Below are positions 1 through 11,109 of a DNA stretch of 64,000 nt, one piece after another. The stretch spans positions 407,981 through 471,980 of the forward strand of contig MQVO02000025.1 of assembly GCA_001986395.2 (NCBI GenBank). The letters are read 5' to 3'. This DNA comes from Irpex lacteus. Its lineage: Eukaryota > Basidiomycota > Agaricomycetes > Polyporales > Irpicaceae. How positions within the stretch are numbered: the first letter of the stretch is position 1; every line of letters starts with the position of its first letter. Under the pieces are notes generated by a model that saw only the letters and a list, made by a program, of their open reading frames with translations, made no database searches and had not been told where the DNA came from. The position numbers were made by a program, and so were the translations under genes.

Positions 1-3000
1 CAGAGAACTTCATCCTCGGCACAATAAAAGGCCAACCGCCCCAGACGCGGTTCTATAACTTTACGGTCGGGGAGGTGTGGGGTGCGCCGGATGGGGTTGG
101 GAAGCGGATGTTGGTTGTTAATGGTACGTGTTCCAGTGTACGCCAGTACTGTTCTCGTATTGAGAAGTGGAATTGTGGGCTGGTGTGTCTACAGGGATGT
201 ACCCAGGCCCGACTATCGAAGCCAATCAAGGAGATAGGATCGTCGTTAACGTGACGAACACTTTGAGCACTCGGACGTAAGTCTCTCCATCCCATTCCCC
301 CTTCCATCCCCCTCCTCGTCCTCCTACTCTCACCAAACTAACCTCACACCACGTTATGCAGGGCTATCCACTGGCACGGACTCGTAAGCACCAACCTCCT
401 CTAAGCGTAAGGCAAGAGTTGGGAACTGACGGATTGGGGAGTGAAGTTCCAAAACGGCACGAACTTCTACGACGGGACGACGGGTATTACGGAGTGTGGT
501 ATACCGCCTGGGCAGTTCTTGGTGTACAAGTGAGTCTCTCTGCGCCTCTTCTCTCCTCATATCCCCTCGTCTCCCCTCGCCTCCTCTCGTCTCTCCTCAT
601 TTTCTCCCCTCTCCTCTCGCGTGTGTGGGTGCTCATGAAGAGTTGGAATGTGGTAGTTCCACGCTAGGAGAGTTCTCAGGGACGACGTGGTGGCAGTAAG
701 TCTCCCCTTCCCTCCAAAGTCTTACCTATCTTACCCTAATCGTGCACACAGCTCTCGTAAGCTCCCAACCCTCCTCATCGTACTTCGCTAACTCACCTCT
801 CACTTCTAACTAGATTGTAAGCACCCCCTCCTCATCCCATTTCTCCTGCTCTTCCCCCTCTCCATTCACCCCCGTCCTTGTATCTCGAATCCTGACACGC
901 GAAATAGACTCCACACAATACACAGACGGCCTAACCGGCGCCCTCATCGTCCACCCCTCCACTCCCCCACCTTCGTTGCCTTCCTCAAACTCCCCGACGT
1001 CCTCCTCAAACCTCCCGACGTCCTCAAGCTTCCCGACGTGGGACGCAGAGCTGAGCATCCAAATGGCGGATCTGTATCATAACTTCAGTGGGGAGCTGTT
1101 AGATGCGTACTTATCTGTGCGTCCTCCTTATCTTCTCCTTTTCCCCCCTCTTGTGAAGGGAAGTTGGGGCTGATGGTGGGTCGATTTTGTGGAATAGCCG
1201 TTTGGCATAGACGGTACGCCGGGAGACGAACCTGTCCCGGATGGCGGGGTGAGTCTCCTCCCTTCTCTCTCCCTCTATCCCACTCTCTTCCTTCATCGAG
1301 TGCTCGAGTGCTGTGTAAGCTGATGATATCGTTTGTTGGAAGACTCTGAATGGTATCGGGCAGTGGGGCGGCGAGGGCGATTACTTTAACGTACGTCCTT
1401 CCCCTACCCCTCCTCCCACCCAACCTTTCCTTCCCCACCTCCTCTCCTCCCTACCGTCCTCCCTCGTCCCCTTCCACCACCTCACTCCCCTCCTCACCAC
1501 CTCCCACCTTCCCTCCTCACCACTCCCTCCACCCTCCAAACAACAACAAGTAAATCGCTCACTAACACCCCCTCCCAGTTCACACTCCTTCCCCAAAAAA
1601 CATACCTCCTCCGCCTCTCAAACACAGGCTCCTTCGCCTCCCTCCGCTTCTCCCTCGACCACCACCCTCTCACTATCATAGAAGTCGACGGAACTTTAGT
1701 GACTCCTTACACCGTCGCTGGCGTAACTATAGCCGTCGCACAACGTTACGGGGTGCTTGTGAGGACTAATAGAACGGAGGGTTCGGTGAGGACGAATCAG
1801 ACGCAGGGAGGAGGAGGAGGAGAAGAGGGGGGGAAGTACTGGATGAGAGTGGGCGTGCAGAGCGATATGTTCACTTATGACCAGCCGGGTCAGAATTTGG
1901 ACATCCGTGGCTTTATCACCTACTCTTCTTCTTCTTCCAACTCCTCCACCACCAATACCAATAACAGCACGACGGGGAGTGCCAGTGAGAGTCAAACTGG
2001 GAGTGCCAGTCCTAGCGGACTGCCAAAAGAGCAAGAAGACCCAGGACCGGGCGTACAGGGCTTGGGAGATATGGATGTGGGGATGTTGGTGCCTGCTGTG
2101 CGGGGGAGTGCGCCGGAGCGGACTAGGTGAGTTCCATCCTCTCTATCTTTACGTTTACTTTCGTTTTCATCGAGTGGAGGAGGAGGCGTTTGTATCCACC
2201 GAGTGGAGGAGGAGTTGTATTCACCGAGTGGAAGAGGCGTTTTTATTCACCGAGTGGAGGAGGCGTTTGTATTCACCGAGTGGAAGAGGCATTGCTGACG
2301 CTTGTTTGGTGGTGCTGTAGGGAGTATTATGTTAGTTTTGATTTGCAGAACGACGTCAACGGACGGTTTTTGGGGTTCGTTAATGGTACTGTGCGTCTCC
2401 CTCTCCATCCTCCTTCCTCTCCCTCCCTCCTCTCTCCCGGCTGATAATTGATTTGGTCGCTCACGCGCAAGTAGAGCTGGACACCCCTAACAGGCACCTC
2501 CACCCTCCTCACCGTCCGCGACGCCTTCTCCCCTTCTAATAGCTCAAATTCCAGTAGTGCTGGTTATAAGGAGGGAGGAAGCACCCAACCAGGCGACCAG
2601 TTCATGATCACGGAGGATTCGGTGCAGGTTGTTGATCTTGTTATCGTGAGTCCCCTCTCCCTTCTCACTCTTACTCCCTACTCTCCCTTCGACCTTCTCC
2701 CTTCTCCTTCATTCCATTCTTGCTCCCTTCGACTTTCATTCCCCTTCTCCTCCCTTCGACCTTCATTCCTTCAAGTTTGTTCCCGCGATAAAAAGAATGG
2801 GAGTAAGAGAGGAAGAACGGGAGTAAGAGAGGGAGAATTGAAGTAAGAAAATGGCAGAAGGAAAGGTCGCTGATGTGAGTGTGTGGTGTAGGACAACCTG
2901 GACGATGGAGACCACCCGTTCCATTTGCATGGACATCGGCCTTGGATGTACGTCCTCTTCCCCTCCCCTGATCACCTCTCTTCCTTCTTCTCCTTCTCTC

Positions 3001-3516
3001 CTCTCTCCCTGCCACCTCTCCCTTCACTTATAACCAACGTGGATGGACACCTGACTGACGGGAAAATGGGCACTTCGTTGTAGAATGGGCACATCAACAG
3101 GCCGCTACCAATCCCAACCCCTCAACAACACGAACCCGCTCCGGCGGGACACGGTGCTCATACCTGCGTACAGCTGGATGGTGCTCAGGTTTGTTGTTGA
3201 TAACCGTACGTCCCCACCTCCTTCTCCTCTTTCTCTTCCCTGCTCTTTCCCTCCTCTTTCTACTCCTTCTCCCTTCCTTTCTCTCGGCTCCTTCACCACT
3301 TCCTTCCGTATATTATTCTTGTTGAAAAAGAAAAAGAAAAGATACTGACGTGCGTACTGGGACATAGCCGGCCTATGGGCATTCCACTGCCACCTCGCCT
3401 GGCACATGGCCGCAGGCCTGCTCATGCAGATCAACGCGCTGCCGTCAAAGGCTGCGCTGTTGGATGTGCCGGGGGTTATTGTCAATCAGTGTGCGGCTAG
3501 CGTACCGGGGGAGTAG
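1..3516 (+). CDS. Laccase-like multicopper oxidase, 5' end outside window
   Basis: Secreted-type copper oxidase that oxidises a substrate at a T1 copper and reduces O2 at a T2/T3 cluster. Sixteen exons can be joined: 3-123, 195-276, 362-383, 447-529, 657-695, 752-756, 814-816, 908-1116, 1198-1248, 1343-1390, 1579-2126, 2321-2390, 2475-2645, 2892-2947, 3084-3205, 3368-3516. They total 1779 nt, giving 592 residues in one frame, which supports the model. All four copper signatures are present: HWHG (L1), TTWWHSHYSTQYTDGL (L2), HPFHLHGH (L3) and AFHCHLAWH (L4), i.e. ten His plus the T1 Cys. The residue ten after that Cys is Leu. The L2 HSH motif is spread over two tiny exons (5 and 3 nt). A Ser/Thr/Asn-rich loop follows the second cupredoxin domain. 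The signal peptide lies upstream of the window. It could be called laccase, ascorbate-oxidase-like or another MCO; the L2 sequence favours the ascorbate-oxidase-like side. Family certain, substrate unknown. Confidence 0.93.
2168..2293 (+). repeat. Minisatellite inside an oxidase intron
   Basis: About five tandem copies of a 25-26 nt unit built on CACCGAGTGGAGGAGGCG lie inside the 194-nt intron 2127-2320. Copies differ by a few bases (GAGG/GAAG). The intron still ends in a normal acceptor (TGTAG). Confidence 0.85.
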
Positions 3517-3807
3517 TCGTAGCTATTGGTATGGGCGAGGGTGTGGCGTGGAGGTGGGGTGTGTAGGGTTTGCTGGGCAGTGTATACATAGTAGGGTAGA
3601 TAAGTCGCGTAATTGGGAATTATTCAGTGAGCAGATCATGTGTGACATTAATATTACGTATACGCGAGACGTAACACCGTGACACTACGCGTCCTCACGA
3701 CGGGCTTGTCACACCCTCCTCTACCTTCCCCCTTCCCATCACCACTCCCCCACGTCACGCTCCTTCCACCCCTCCTATCACACCCGTCACAACCACCTCA
3801 CCCAAAG

Positions 3808-6594
3808 ATGGCAGCCCAACCGACAGTACTCAACATCCAGATCCTCAGCCCACCCATCCACCCTCCTCCCACGCAACAAGTCCTCGGCAAGCGAGCCGCC
3901 AGGTCTGACGATGGTACGTACCAGTGTCTCCTCATACAAAGAGTGTGACTGATGTGGATGGTGGATGGGGATGATGTGGATGTGGATGGTGTAGTGACAG
4001 TGCAGATTGACGTGTCGAGGCCGATACCGTACCCGCCTACGCCTGAGGTCGTCGAGGCGTTGAGACAGCGCATCCTCCACGTACGTCCTCTCTTTCTTCT
4101 CCACTTCCTTCTCCTCCTTCCTTCTTCTCCTTCCTCCTCCTTCACCCTCCTTCTAACCATCACTCATCGACAGCTCGAAAGCGAGTTAGCCGCAGCCAGC
4201 CGAGGCGCAACCTCCAAGAAAGCCAAGACTGCCCCTACTACCGTGCAGACCACTCTCCCTCTTGCCTCTGGTTCTGGCTCAGGAACAGGAGTAAAGAACG
4301 AGAAAGCAGAGAAGGCAGAGATTGCGAAGACCGAGAAGGAGAGCGCGAAGACGAGGAAGTCGCGCGGGAAGAGTTTGTTCGATCAGTGTGTCTCCTCTCT
4401 CTCCCCACCCCTCCTCCCATTCTCACTCCCTCATCATCTCCTCACTCTCACCCTCCCTCCAACCTTCTTCCTCTCCCCACTCTCCTTCTCCTCCCACTAC
4501 TCCTCTCCCACTACTCCTTCCCCTTCCTCACCTGCTCATCCTTCCCACTCCCACTCCCTTCCTTTATCCCCCCCCCAATCTCTCATGCACTGATAATGAC
4601 GGTGCTAGGTTAAAGAAAGCAGCCCGCGCTGAAAAATACCAAGGCGGCCCCCGGCTCGTCAAATTCGAGGACCACTTCACCCAAGCCGACTTTGACCTCG
4701 TGTTTGGTGGGTGTGGAGTGTTGGTGCAGCCTACGCCTGATAATAAGGTGCGTTTTCACCACCTTCCTCTCACTGTTTTTCCCCGCTTCCTCGTTCCTCC
4801 TATCCCTCTTTTCTCCCCTCTTTTCTCCCCAACCCCTTTCTTCCGTCTCCCTTCCCCTCCCATCCCTTTGCGCTCGCATGGATTGAACGCTGACGCTGAA
4901 CGCTGACTCGTCAACGCTCCCACCAAACGCTGACTCGCTCACCAACGCTCCCACCGAACGCTGACTCGCTCGCTAACGCTCGCCAGCCAACCTCGAAAGT
5001 ATACATCCGCAAATACACCTCCGAGTCAGATTACGAAGCTCTCTTTGGGGACGCCAATTATAAGAGGGATCAGTTGAAGGGGTTTCTGTGGACTGTTGGG
5101 TGCGTTGTTTGTTCTTGCTATATCTTTTTTGTTTTCTTTGTTTCGGTTTTTTGTATTTCACTTTTCACTTTGTACTTTTCACTGAGTGTATGCGGGCGTT
5201 TTGGTCGCCGGAACAGGGCTTTGACTCGTCGATGAAAGCTGCTCCTCGCTGGACGAGGGTCTTTCCTCATCGGTATCCCCACCGTGTTGATGACTGCCTT
5301 TCGGCCGTACGAGGTTTACTCAGTCACGGCTTTCTCTCGTCCGTTCGAGGGTACTCCTTCGTCAGTGACGGCTGTCCTTCGTCTGTGAGGGCTGTTCCTC
5401 ATCGTTCGAGGGCTTTTCCTCGTCGGTCGAGGACTTTGACTCGTCAGTGACAGCTTTCACTCGTCGATGAGGGCTGTTTCTCCTGGGAGGGCCTTCTCCG
5501 GTCGAGGGGGATTTCATTCGCAAGTCGAATTTTCCTCCTCGACGAGGATTTCATTACCATACAAGGGTCTACTCGTCGATGGGGCTTTCCTCGCCAGTGA
5601 TGGCTCACTTCGGCCTTATGAGGAGGACTTACTCGTCCGTATGACGACTTGATCCTCGTCACCATCCTCCTCAATATCACCTTCCCTGGGACGAGGTGTT
5701 TACTCGTCTGTCGAGGGGCTTTCATCGCCAGTACGAGGATCCTCTCGTCGACGAGGACTTTTCTTCCTCATCGCTATGAGGGTCTACTCGTCGATGAGGA
5801 CTTCGACTCGTCTGTGTGGGGGTCTACTCGCCGGTCGAGGCGCTCCTCGTCGGGTGTTTTACTTGTGAGTCGAGGGCTGTCCCTCGCCAGTGAGGGCTTT
5901 ACTCGTAGATGAGGGCTTTTCGCGGGGATGAGGCTTTCACGCGTCGGTGTGAGGGTCGCCCCTCGTCAAGATGGGCTATCCTCGACAGCTCTTCCTCCTC
6001 GCCAGGGCGAGGTCTTGCTCGTCACTTAGGATGCTTTGTATTTCACTCAATATGAAGCTTGGGTACTCGAGAAACACGACCACTGACGCAACAATGTGTA
6101 AACAGGGGCATACACGCAGGGAAGAGCCAGAAGATGGGGCAGGTGCAGCTCGTACGTTTTTCTCTCCTCCCTTCCCCTCACTTCTTCCCTCCTTCTCTCC
6201 TCCTCCGGCTCTCTCCTCCTCCGGCTCTCTCCTCCTCTTGCTCTCTCCTCCTCCTGCTCTCTCCTTCCCTCCTACCCACCTTCCCCACCATCACTTCTCC
6301 TCCCCACTTCCCCCCCTCCCTCATCCTCACCCTTTTGCTCTGTCTTCACCCTCTTCCCCGCCTTCTTGCCCATCTCCCTCCACCTTTCCCTGCCATAAAT
6401 CCTCACAAACTGACATGCTTACGCAACACATACAGGTAATAACCTCAATCGAAATCCAATGGAGCAAAAACACCGACAAGCTAGTCTTCAAAGCCGAAGT
6501 CGTCCAAGAGGGCGGGTGTGGCTCGGGAGGGTATGATTGGTTGGATATGGACTCGGATTTTGGGATGGGTGGGAGGAAGAGGAGTTTTTGGTAA
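3808..6594 (+). CDS. Unknown basidiomycete protein, probably nuclear
   Basis: Not recognised as a named family. Seven exons join cleanly: 3808-3913, 3995-4080, 4174-4385, 4609-4747, 4987-5099, 6106-6151, 6436-6594. They total 861 nt, giving 286 aa starting MAAQPTVLNIQ. The N-terminal third holds a predicted short coiled coil (residues ~50-75, PEVVEALRQRILHLESELAA). A Lys-rich low-complexity stretch with basic clusters (KTRKSRGK) follows and could act as a nuclear localisation signal. The C-terminal half looks folded: it contains FDLVFGGCGVLVQPTPDNK and VYIRKYTSESDYEALFGD, and ends in a Gly/Asp-rich tail, GMGGRKRSFW. It lies 291 nt downstream of the oxidase on the same strand. Intron 5 (5100-6105) is about 1 kb, an order of magnitude longer than its neighbours, and is filled with repeats. 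The start is the first ATG of the first open exon. Function unknown. Confidence 0.75.
4880..4986 (+). repeat. Short tandem repeat at the 3' end of an intron
   Basis: About three or four imperfect copies of a ~30-nt unit containing AACGCTGACTCG and AACGCTCCCACC run up to the acceptor of the intron that ends at 4986. Confidence 0.75.
5210..5990 (+). repeat. Degenerate self-complementary repeat array filling a 1-kb intron
   Basis: About 780 nt of interspersed copies of CTCGTCG/CGACGAG words separated by 10-20 nt, for example CTCGTCGATGAGG and CCTCGTCGGTCGAGG. It includes a perfect 12-nt palindrome CTCGTCGACGAG at 5744-5755. The array lies wholly within intron 5100-6105 of the preceding gene. 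Unit spacing is irregular, so it is not a clean satellite. Confidence 0.8.
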
Positions 6595-6982
6595 AGTGGT
6601 CGTGGGCATGCATAACGCATGATAGATGGATACGCAACGTAGAGCTATTGAGTTTGCGTTCTTAAATAGACCCCGGCGAGTGGGCTAATCGCTATTGTAA
6701 CGCTTTGTAAATACGTAGCATACCGTTCTTGTTTCATAGTCTTTTACTCGTACCCAGACTGTCGTCGTTAACAGCGGCGTATTGTTTGCTGTATATATCG
6801 TTCTTCTGTGGATGTCTGTCGAAATCTCGGCACTTAATTCTCTCGCGCGGATGTATGGTGAGGGTATACTATTCGGTTATATTTCCGTTCAGATATTCAT
6901 CGCAAGTACACATTTATTTGTCGTTGGACTACACCAGGACTCGGACTTGTTATGTTTATGTAGTTTTACAGTGCGTTCCACT
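6595..6982. other. Convergent 3' intergenic region, no gene seen
   Basis: Lies between the 3' ends of the unknown gene (+) and the GST (-). It holds only AT-rich sequence that could serve as 3' UTR for both. No conserved element recognised. Confidence 0.6.
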
Positions 6983-7835
6983 TTACGCGTCGGCGCGGTC
7001 CTTGACGGTCTGCCAGGACTCGCGGGAGCTGATGTCCTTCCACCACCTGTACGCAAAAGATCAATCAGTTCCAATCCTCACACAAGCGAAATGCTATCCA
7101 TCTATGAGCTTACCTGGCGACGTTGGGCCTCTTGGTCTCGCTGAAGATGTCGTATCCGACTTGGACGAGCAGGGCACCGTAGGGGAGGTGGAACAGGTCC
7201 GCGATGGTCACGTTCTATCATATCATATCACAATTCGGGTTAGCCCGATGCTGAGAGGAGAGGAGGGAAGATCGAGTAGACTTACGTCGCCGGCGAGGTA
7301 CTTTTGCTTGCTCAGGATGGTCTCGTACGCGTCGAGCTTGGCCTCGAGGCCTGCGAGCTTCTCCTTGACGACTTCTTCGTTAGTGGTCAAGCCACGGTAC
7401 CTGATTAGAGTTCAGCAAAACATCACAATGCAAAGAAGAAAACGAGGATCATCCCACTCACTGCTTAAACACCTTCTCCCACGCAATAGGACTCGCAAAC
7501 GCATCAAAATTACTCTGCTCAACACTCGCCGCCTGCTCAAACAGCGCAAAGCCCTTCAAATCCCCCTTCTCCGGCAACACCTCATTGCCTTGTCCACGGT
7601 ACTTCTCCGCAATGTACCTGCCAATGGCACGAGATTCGTACAGCGTGAAGCCGTCGTCCTCGACGATGTAGGGCACCTGGCCGAAGGGCTGCTTGGCGAG
7701 GAAGGCGGGGGATTTGTGTTCGCCTTTGGCGAAGTCGATGGATACGAACTCGTAGGGGACGTTCTTCTCTTTGAGGATCGTCGCGACGCGGCGCGTGCAG
7801 GTTGAGAGGGGGTTGCCGACGAGTTTCAGGACCAT
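6983..7835 (-). CDS. Glutathione S-transferase, phi-like class
   Basis: Cytosolic enzyme expected to conjugate glutathione to electrophiles. Four exons, in transcript order 7462-7835, 7286-7400, 7114-7214, 6983-7046, sum to 654 nt (217 aa), the usual length for the family. The N-terminal thioredoxin fold starts MVLKLVGNPLSTCTRRVATI; the Ser/Thr near residues 11-13 is the expected catalytic position. The GSH-binding loop reads KQPFGQVPYI followed by LYESRAI, the classical PFGQVP...ESRAI signature. The helical C-terminal domain ends RWWKDISSRESWQTVKDR, close to plant and fungal phi (GSTF) enzymes. A 358-codon open frame on the opposite strand is only a shadow of this gene. A TATA-like element lies about 95 nt upstream of the start. 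Confidence 0.95.
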
Positions 7836-7928
7836 GGTTGGTTGTGAGTCTAGAGTTAAAGGGTAGTGGTTATGGAGAGAAGTGGGTGGGAAGGCGTTGA
7901 GTGCTGTTGCTTGGGCATCGTGAGTGCG

Positions 7929-7938
7929 CTATATATAC
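7929..7938 (-). promoter_or_regulatory. TATA-like element of the GST gene
   Basis: AGTATATATAG on the minus strand, about 95 nt upstream of the GST start at 7835. Confidence 0.5.
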
Positions 7939-8840
7939 TGAGTAGATCATCTCACATGCAGATAATCAAACTCAAGTTTGAGAGCATCTGGCATCAGCGC
8001 TCGAATTACTTAAGCAGGCGTAAGCAGGATTATACCACGCGCTTCTTTGCTGACTGTCTAAAACCAAATCCTTGGGAAAATTCGATGCTGTAAAGCACAG
8101 CAGAAGTTCAAAACCTTGAAAGAAGGGTCATGTTAGAAGCTTTTGGTGGGAATATTGATAAATTGGATGACCTCTTTTGAGCTTCGCTTCGCGCGCATCG
8201 CCGCTTTTGGGCGAGGAAAGTATTGTAACGTCTGGCAATTGCTCGAATATTTGAATGAATGACTAGGGCGGCATCACGAAATCCAGTACAGCTTCTACAA
8301 AACACAATAATTCAGCGTAAATGGTGATACACAGCCCATTTGCTCATCTGGATGACGGTTGATGCGAGGCTCTCGAATCATCAGCAGTACGTTTGCCAAT
8401 TACTACAGCACGAACCTACTACAGTTGAAAAGCAGGGGTGTATGTAACCTTGTACAGATGTCTAGCTATAACAGAAACAAACTCTGAAACGATAGAGGTG
8501 TTGGGTTGTCTCGTGAGTGTGGACGCGGAGGAAGTTTCGAGAGCTGTCGCGGTGATTATTTGTCGTTGTATGTTCTAGACTGCCTAATTCGGCGATGAAC
8601 GCAAACGACAATAGACGCCATTCTTCGCGACGTTTCTGTGTTCTTCAGCCATGACGGCGACACCACAACATCTCTCGCGCACGCAATTTCCAGCATTTTC
8701 TGAACATAGTCTTCTATGAATGCGCTGTGAGAATATAAGAATGCCTCTCCCACCTCGGGAAGACCACAGAACTAGCGAACTCACATTCTTAGCGCGACTT
8801 GACCTAACGACCTTTCACGACCACTTCGCCTTCACCAGTA
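7939..8840. other. Divergent GST / Hsp20 promoter region
   Basis: No coding sequence seen in about 900 nt between divergently transcribed GST and Hsp20 genes. It holds the candidate heat-shock element listed separately and TTC/GAA-rich sequence near 8570-8790. Confidence 0.55.
8531..8543 (+). promoter_or_regulatory. Candidate heat-shock element
   Basis: GAAGTTTCGAGAG contains alternating nGAAn/nTTCn units, the third imperfect (GAG). It lies about 300 nt upstream of the Hsp20 start. Its match to the HSF consensus plus the gene downstream make regulation plausible; not proven. Confidence 0.4.
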
Positions 8841-9445
8841 ATGTCTCTTTCTCGCTTCATCTACGAGCCCTTCTACTCCCTCTCAGACTTTGACCGTCTC
8901 TTCGACGAGGCGTTCAACGCGCGGACCAACAGTAAAACAGGTTCTCGCAACTGCAGTCAAGCACTGACAGAGGGCGGCGAGCCTACCAACCGCGTTCGTG
9001 CGCTGAGACCAAGGTAAGCTACTCACGCTTATTTGAACCTTCGAACATCGCGCTGACTCTAATGTTTAGAATGGACGTGCACGAAGACTCAGCGTCCAAC
9101 ACCGTCACAGCCACCTTCGAGCTCCCCGGCCTAAAGAAAGAAGACGTCAACATCGACGTGCACAACAACGTTCTCACCATCTCCGGAGAGTCCAAGATCT
9201 CGTCGGAGCGCGACGAGAACGGCTATGCGATTCGCGAACGCCGATTTGGACGGTTCGAGAGGTCGTTGCCGTTGCCTCAGGGTATCAAGGTAAGTTTTTC
9301 TCTTCTCTTATAAGCTGACGGGTGTGCTGATGCGGTGTTGGTGTAGAGCGAAGACATTAAGGCTGGATTGGAGAACGGTGTGCTGACGGTGTCGTTCCCT
9401 AAGACGACACCTGAGCAGGCGCCAAAGAAGATTGCCATCTCTTAA
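8841..9445 (+). CDS. Small heat-shock protein (Hsp20 / alpha-crystallin family)
   Basis: ATP-independent holdase chaperone that binds unfolding proteins. Three exons (8841-9013, 9070-9289, 9347-9445) give 492 nt, 163 aa, normal for the family. The N-terminal arm begins MSLSRFIYEPFYSLSDFDRL. The alpha-crystallin domain (residues ~58-150) shows ATFELPGLKKEDVNIDVHN, LTISGE and ERRFGRFERSLPLP, and continues into a strand reading AGLENGVLTVSFPK, which carries the A-x-x-x-n-GVL signature. The tail (PKKIAIS) has the short I-x-I/V motif used in oligomer assembly (IAI). The start is the first ATG after a TTCACC-rich 5' leader and gives the expected N-terminus. Confidence 0.96.
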
Positions 9446-10267
9446 GTCCCCAGTGTCATAGGTCATTCCCCGTGTATTATTACTTGTCTATCGTTTTGTT
9501 CTACGATCGTTGAACCCTGGAATTTCCGTTGTTGTGTACGTTGTAAACCTATCGGAATCGATCATAATCCACTTGTCTCTCAATATTAATTTTGATATAT
9601 GTGGGTTCCCCTGTGTCCACCGCGGGATGCTGGGTCTTGGTGGCTATATATAGGAATGTGAGTAGTTTCTGGGCTGCTCTGAGCAGCTGACTGTTTTCGT
9701 GCATGCGTATATCGATAGATCGAGCGTTGTCGGTCATATGTAGCGGAATTACCCAAAGAGGCAATCGAAGGAACAGCACCGTCGACCGATGACGTCAGCA
9801 CACCTTCCCAAGCTCAAGCCATGGGGCTTATGACACTCTACTATGCACAGTACTTCGAACGAATCTCACTGAAGCAGAATGCAATGTGACCTTAGCCATG
9901 CAATATCCTGCTACTGATAGTTTGGAGGCAATGACCCACGATATAGTGACTTACAGGTCGTGTAGTACGTGTGAAGTTTGCGTCTGACTAAGGGCTGGGA
10001 CATAACTCAAACAACCACGTGCATTGACATGTGAGAAGTGTAAATGATTCTATTTCAGTCAAAATCGAAGAGGCAAAAGATGTACATTCATGCATTCAAA
10101 TTGCCGTAGCGCCACTCTTCATAAACAAGCGAGAACAGGCTGCCAGCTACCCGCCGAAACATGCCGTAATTTCAGAAGAACAAGTGTTTCTAAAGGGAAC
10201 CGCTCAATTTGCCAGCCGTCTACACTGGCAGAAGATTTATTGTAGGGATAATCACGTAGTTCCTAAC
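9446..10267. other. Intergenic region, no gene seen
   Basis: Hsp20 3' UTR and about 800 nt without a coding signal on either strand; short open frames here have no consistent splice pattern. Confidence 0.55.
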
Positions 10268-10888
10268 CTAGTACTTCAGTGACGTGGATACACACAAATT
10301 CAGGCACAGACTCACGTCCCTGAACGCCTGCATCTTCTGCGCCACGAGTTGCGCCAACTTCTTCAAGGTGATGGGATTGACACTGTAGGTAGGGTCGTAA
10401 ACGTGAAGAACATCGGTCCATGGCGAGTATCCAGGCCACTGCATGAACGAGGACTGTCAGATACAAGCAGGATGGTGAAATATATCTTACTCTTAGACGT
10501 ATTGTAATCTTCTTCACATGCTCCGTCAAACGGGGAAGGACTCCGCCATTATCAAGTCCATTGAACTCAGGGTTGAGAGCATCTATGAGTCTTACACCAA
10601 GGACTCCTCCAACCGTAAACCTGATATCAGGGAGCGACGAGTACCGGACAGGGGAGGGCGTGGGATAGCACTCTTGTGGTACAAGCTTCGCGCTTGCGAG
10701 AGGTAGATTGACGTAATCCATGAAGTTATGACCCTCGCCAGCCTACAGTAAGGAATGTCAGGTCGTCGAAACAACGCCTAGGTGAGAGTAGTATCGCACT
10801 ATATTATTGAGGGTTTTCAGAATGTTATAACACTGATGTAGAAGGTCGCAGTTACCTCTATTCCAGCACCGACTATCCAAATGTTCAT
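10268..10888 (-). CDS. Small unknown agaricomycete protein
   Basis: Three exons in transcript order, 10856-10888, 10491-10742 and 10268-10438, sum to 456 nt (151 aa). The first exon (MNIWIVGAGIE) joins in phase to AGEGHNFMDYVNLP. Other segments are RYSSLPDIRFTVGGVLGVR, LTEHVKKITIRLRWPGYSPW and NPITLKKLAQLVAQKMQAF. The WPGY...W and P-I-T-L-K-K-L-A pattern is of a kind found in short lineage-specific proteins of mushroom genomes, but I cannot attach a named domain. The last 15 residues could be read-through of an unspliced intron: a GTGAGT donor follows the codon for Asp at 10316. Function unknown. Confidence 0.6.
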
Positions 10889-10936
10889 CTGCCTGTGCTC
10901 TACAAAGCTCCTGCTACGACAATACTGGCGAATAAG

Positions 10937-11109
10937 CTAGCTGTCACACGAGCTGGAAGGGTTGCCAACACGTACCGAGCTGGAAATCCTTAAAATACCT
11001 TTACTCTCCAAGTCTGGCAGCTGTGAGGAGATATAGCGCTCGTCAAGTTGAAGACACTCGCAATTGGGCGTAAGAGCAAAGATCAGCTCGGAGAGATTGC
11101 AAAACCTCT
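10937..11109 (-). other. Out-of-frame tail of the F-box gene
   Basis: Directly after the stop at 11110, another frame reads ERFCNLSELIFALTPNCEC then SSQLPDLESKGILR and stops at 10937-10939. This is the kind of terminal repeat expected at the end of such F-box proteins. One extra base in the run CCCTTTT (11120-11126, + strand) would join it to the upstream frame. Confidence 0.6.

Noticed and set aside
5210..5990. CRISPR-like array
   Set aside because: Eukaryotic intron, irregular spacing, no constant repeat or unique spacers.
6729..7805. Open frame of 358 codons on the + strand
   Set aside because: It is the complement of the GST gene, whose exons, introns and motifs on the minus strand are complete.
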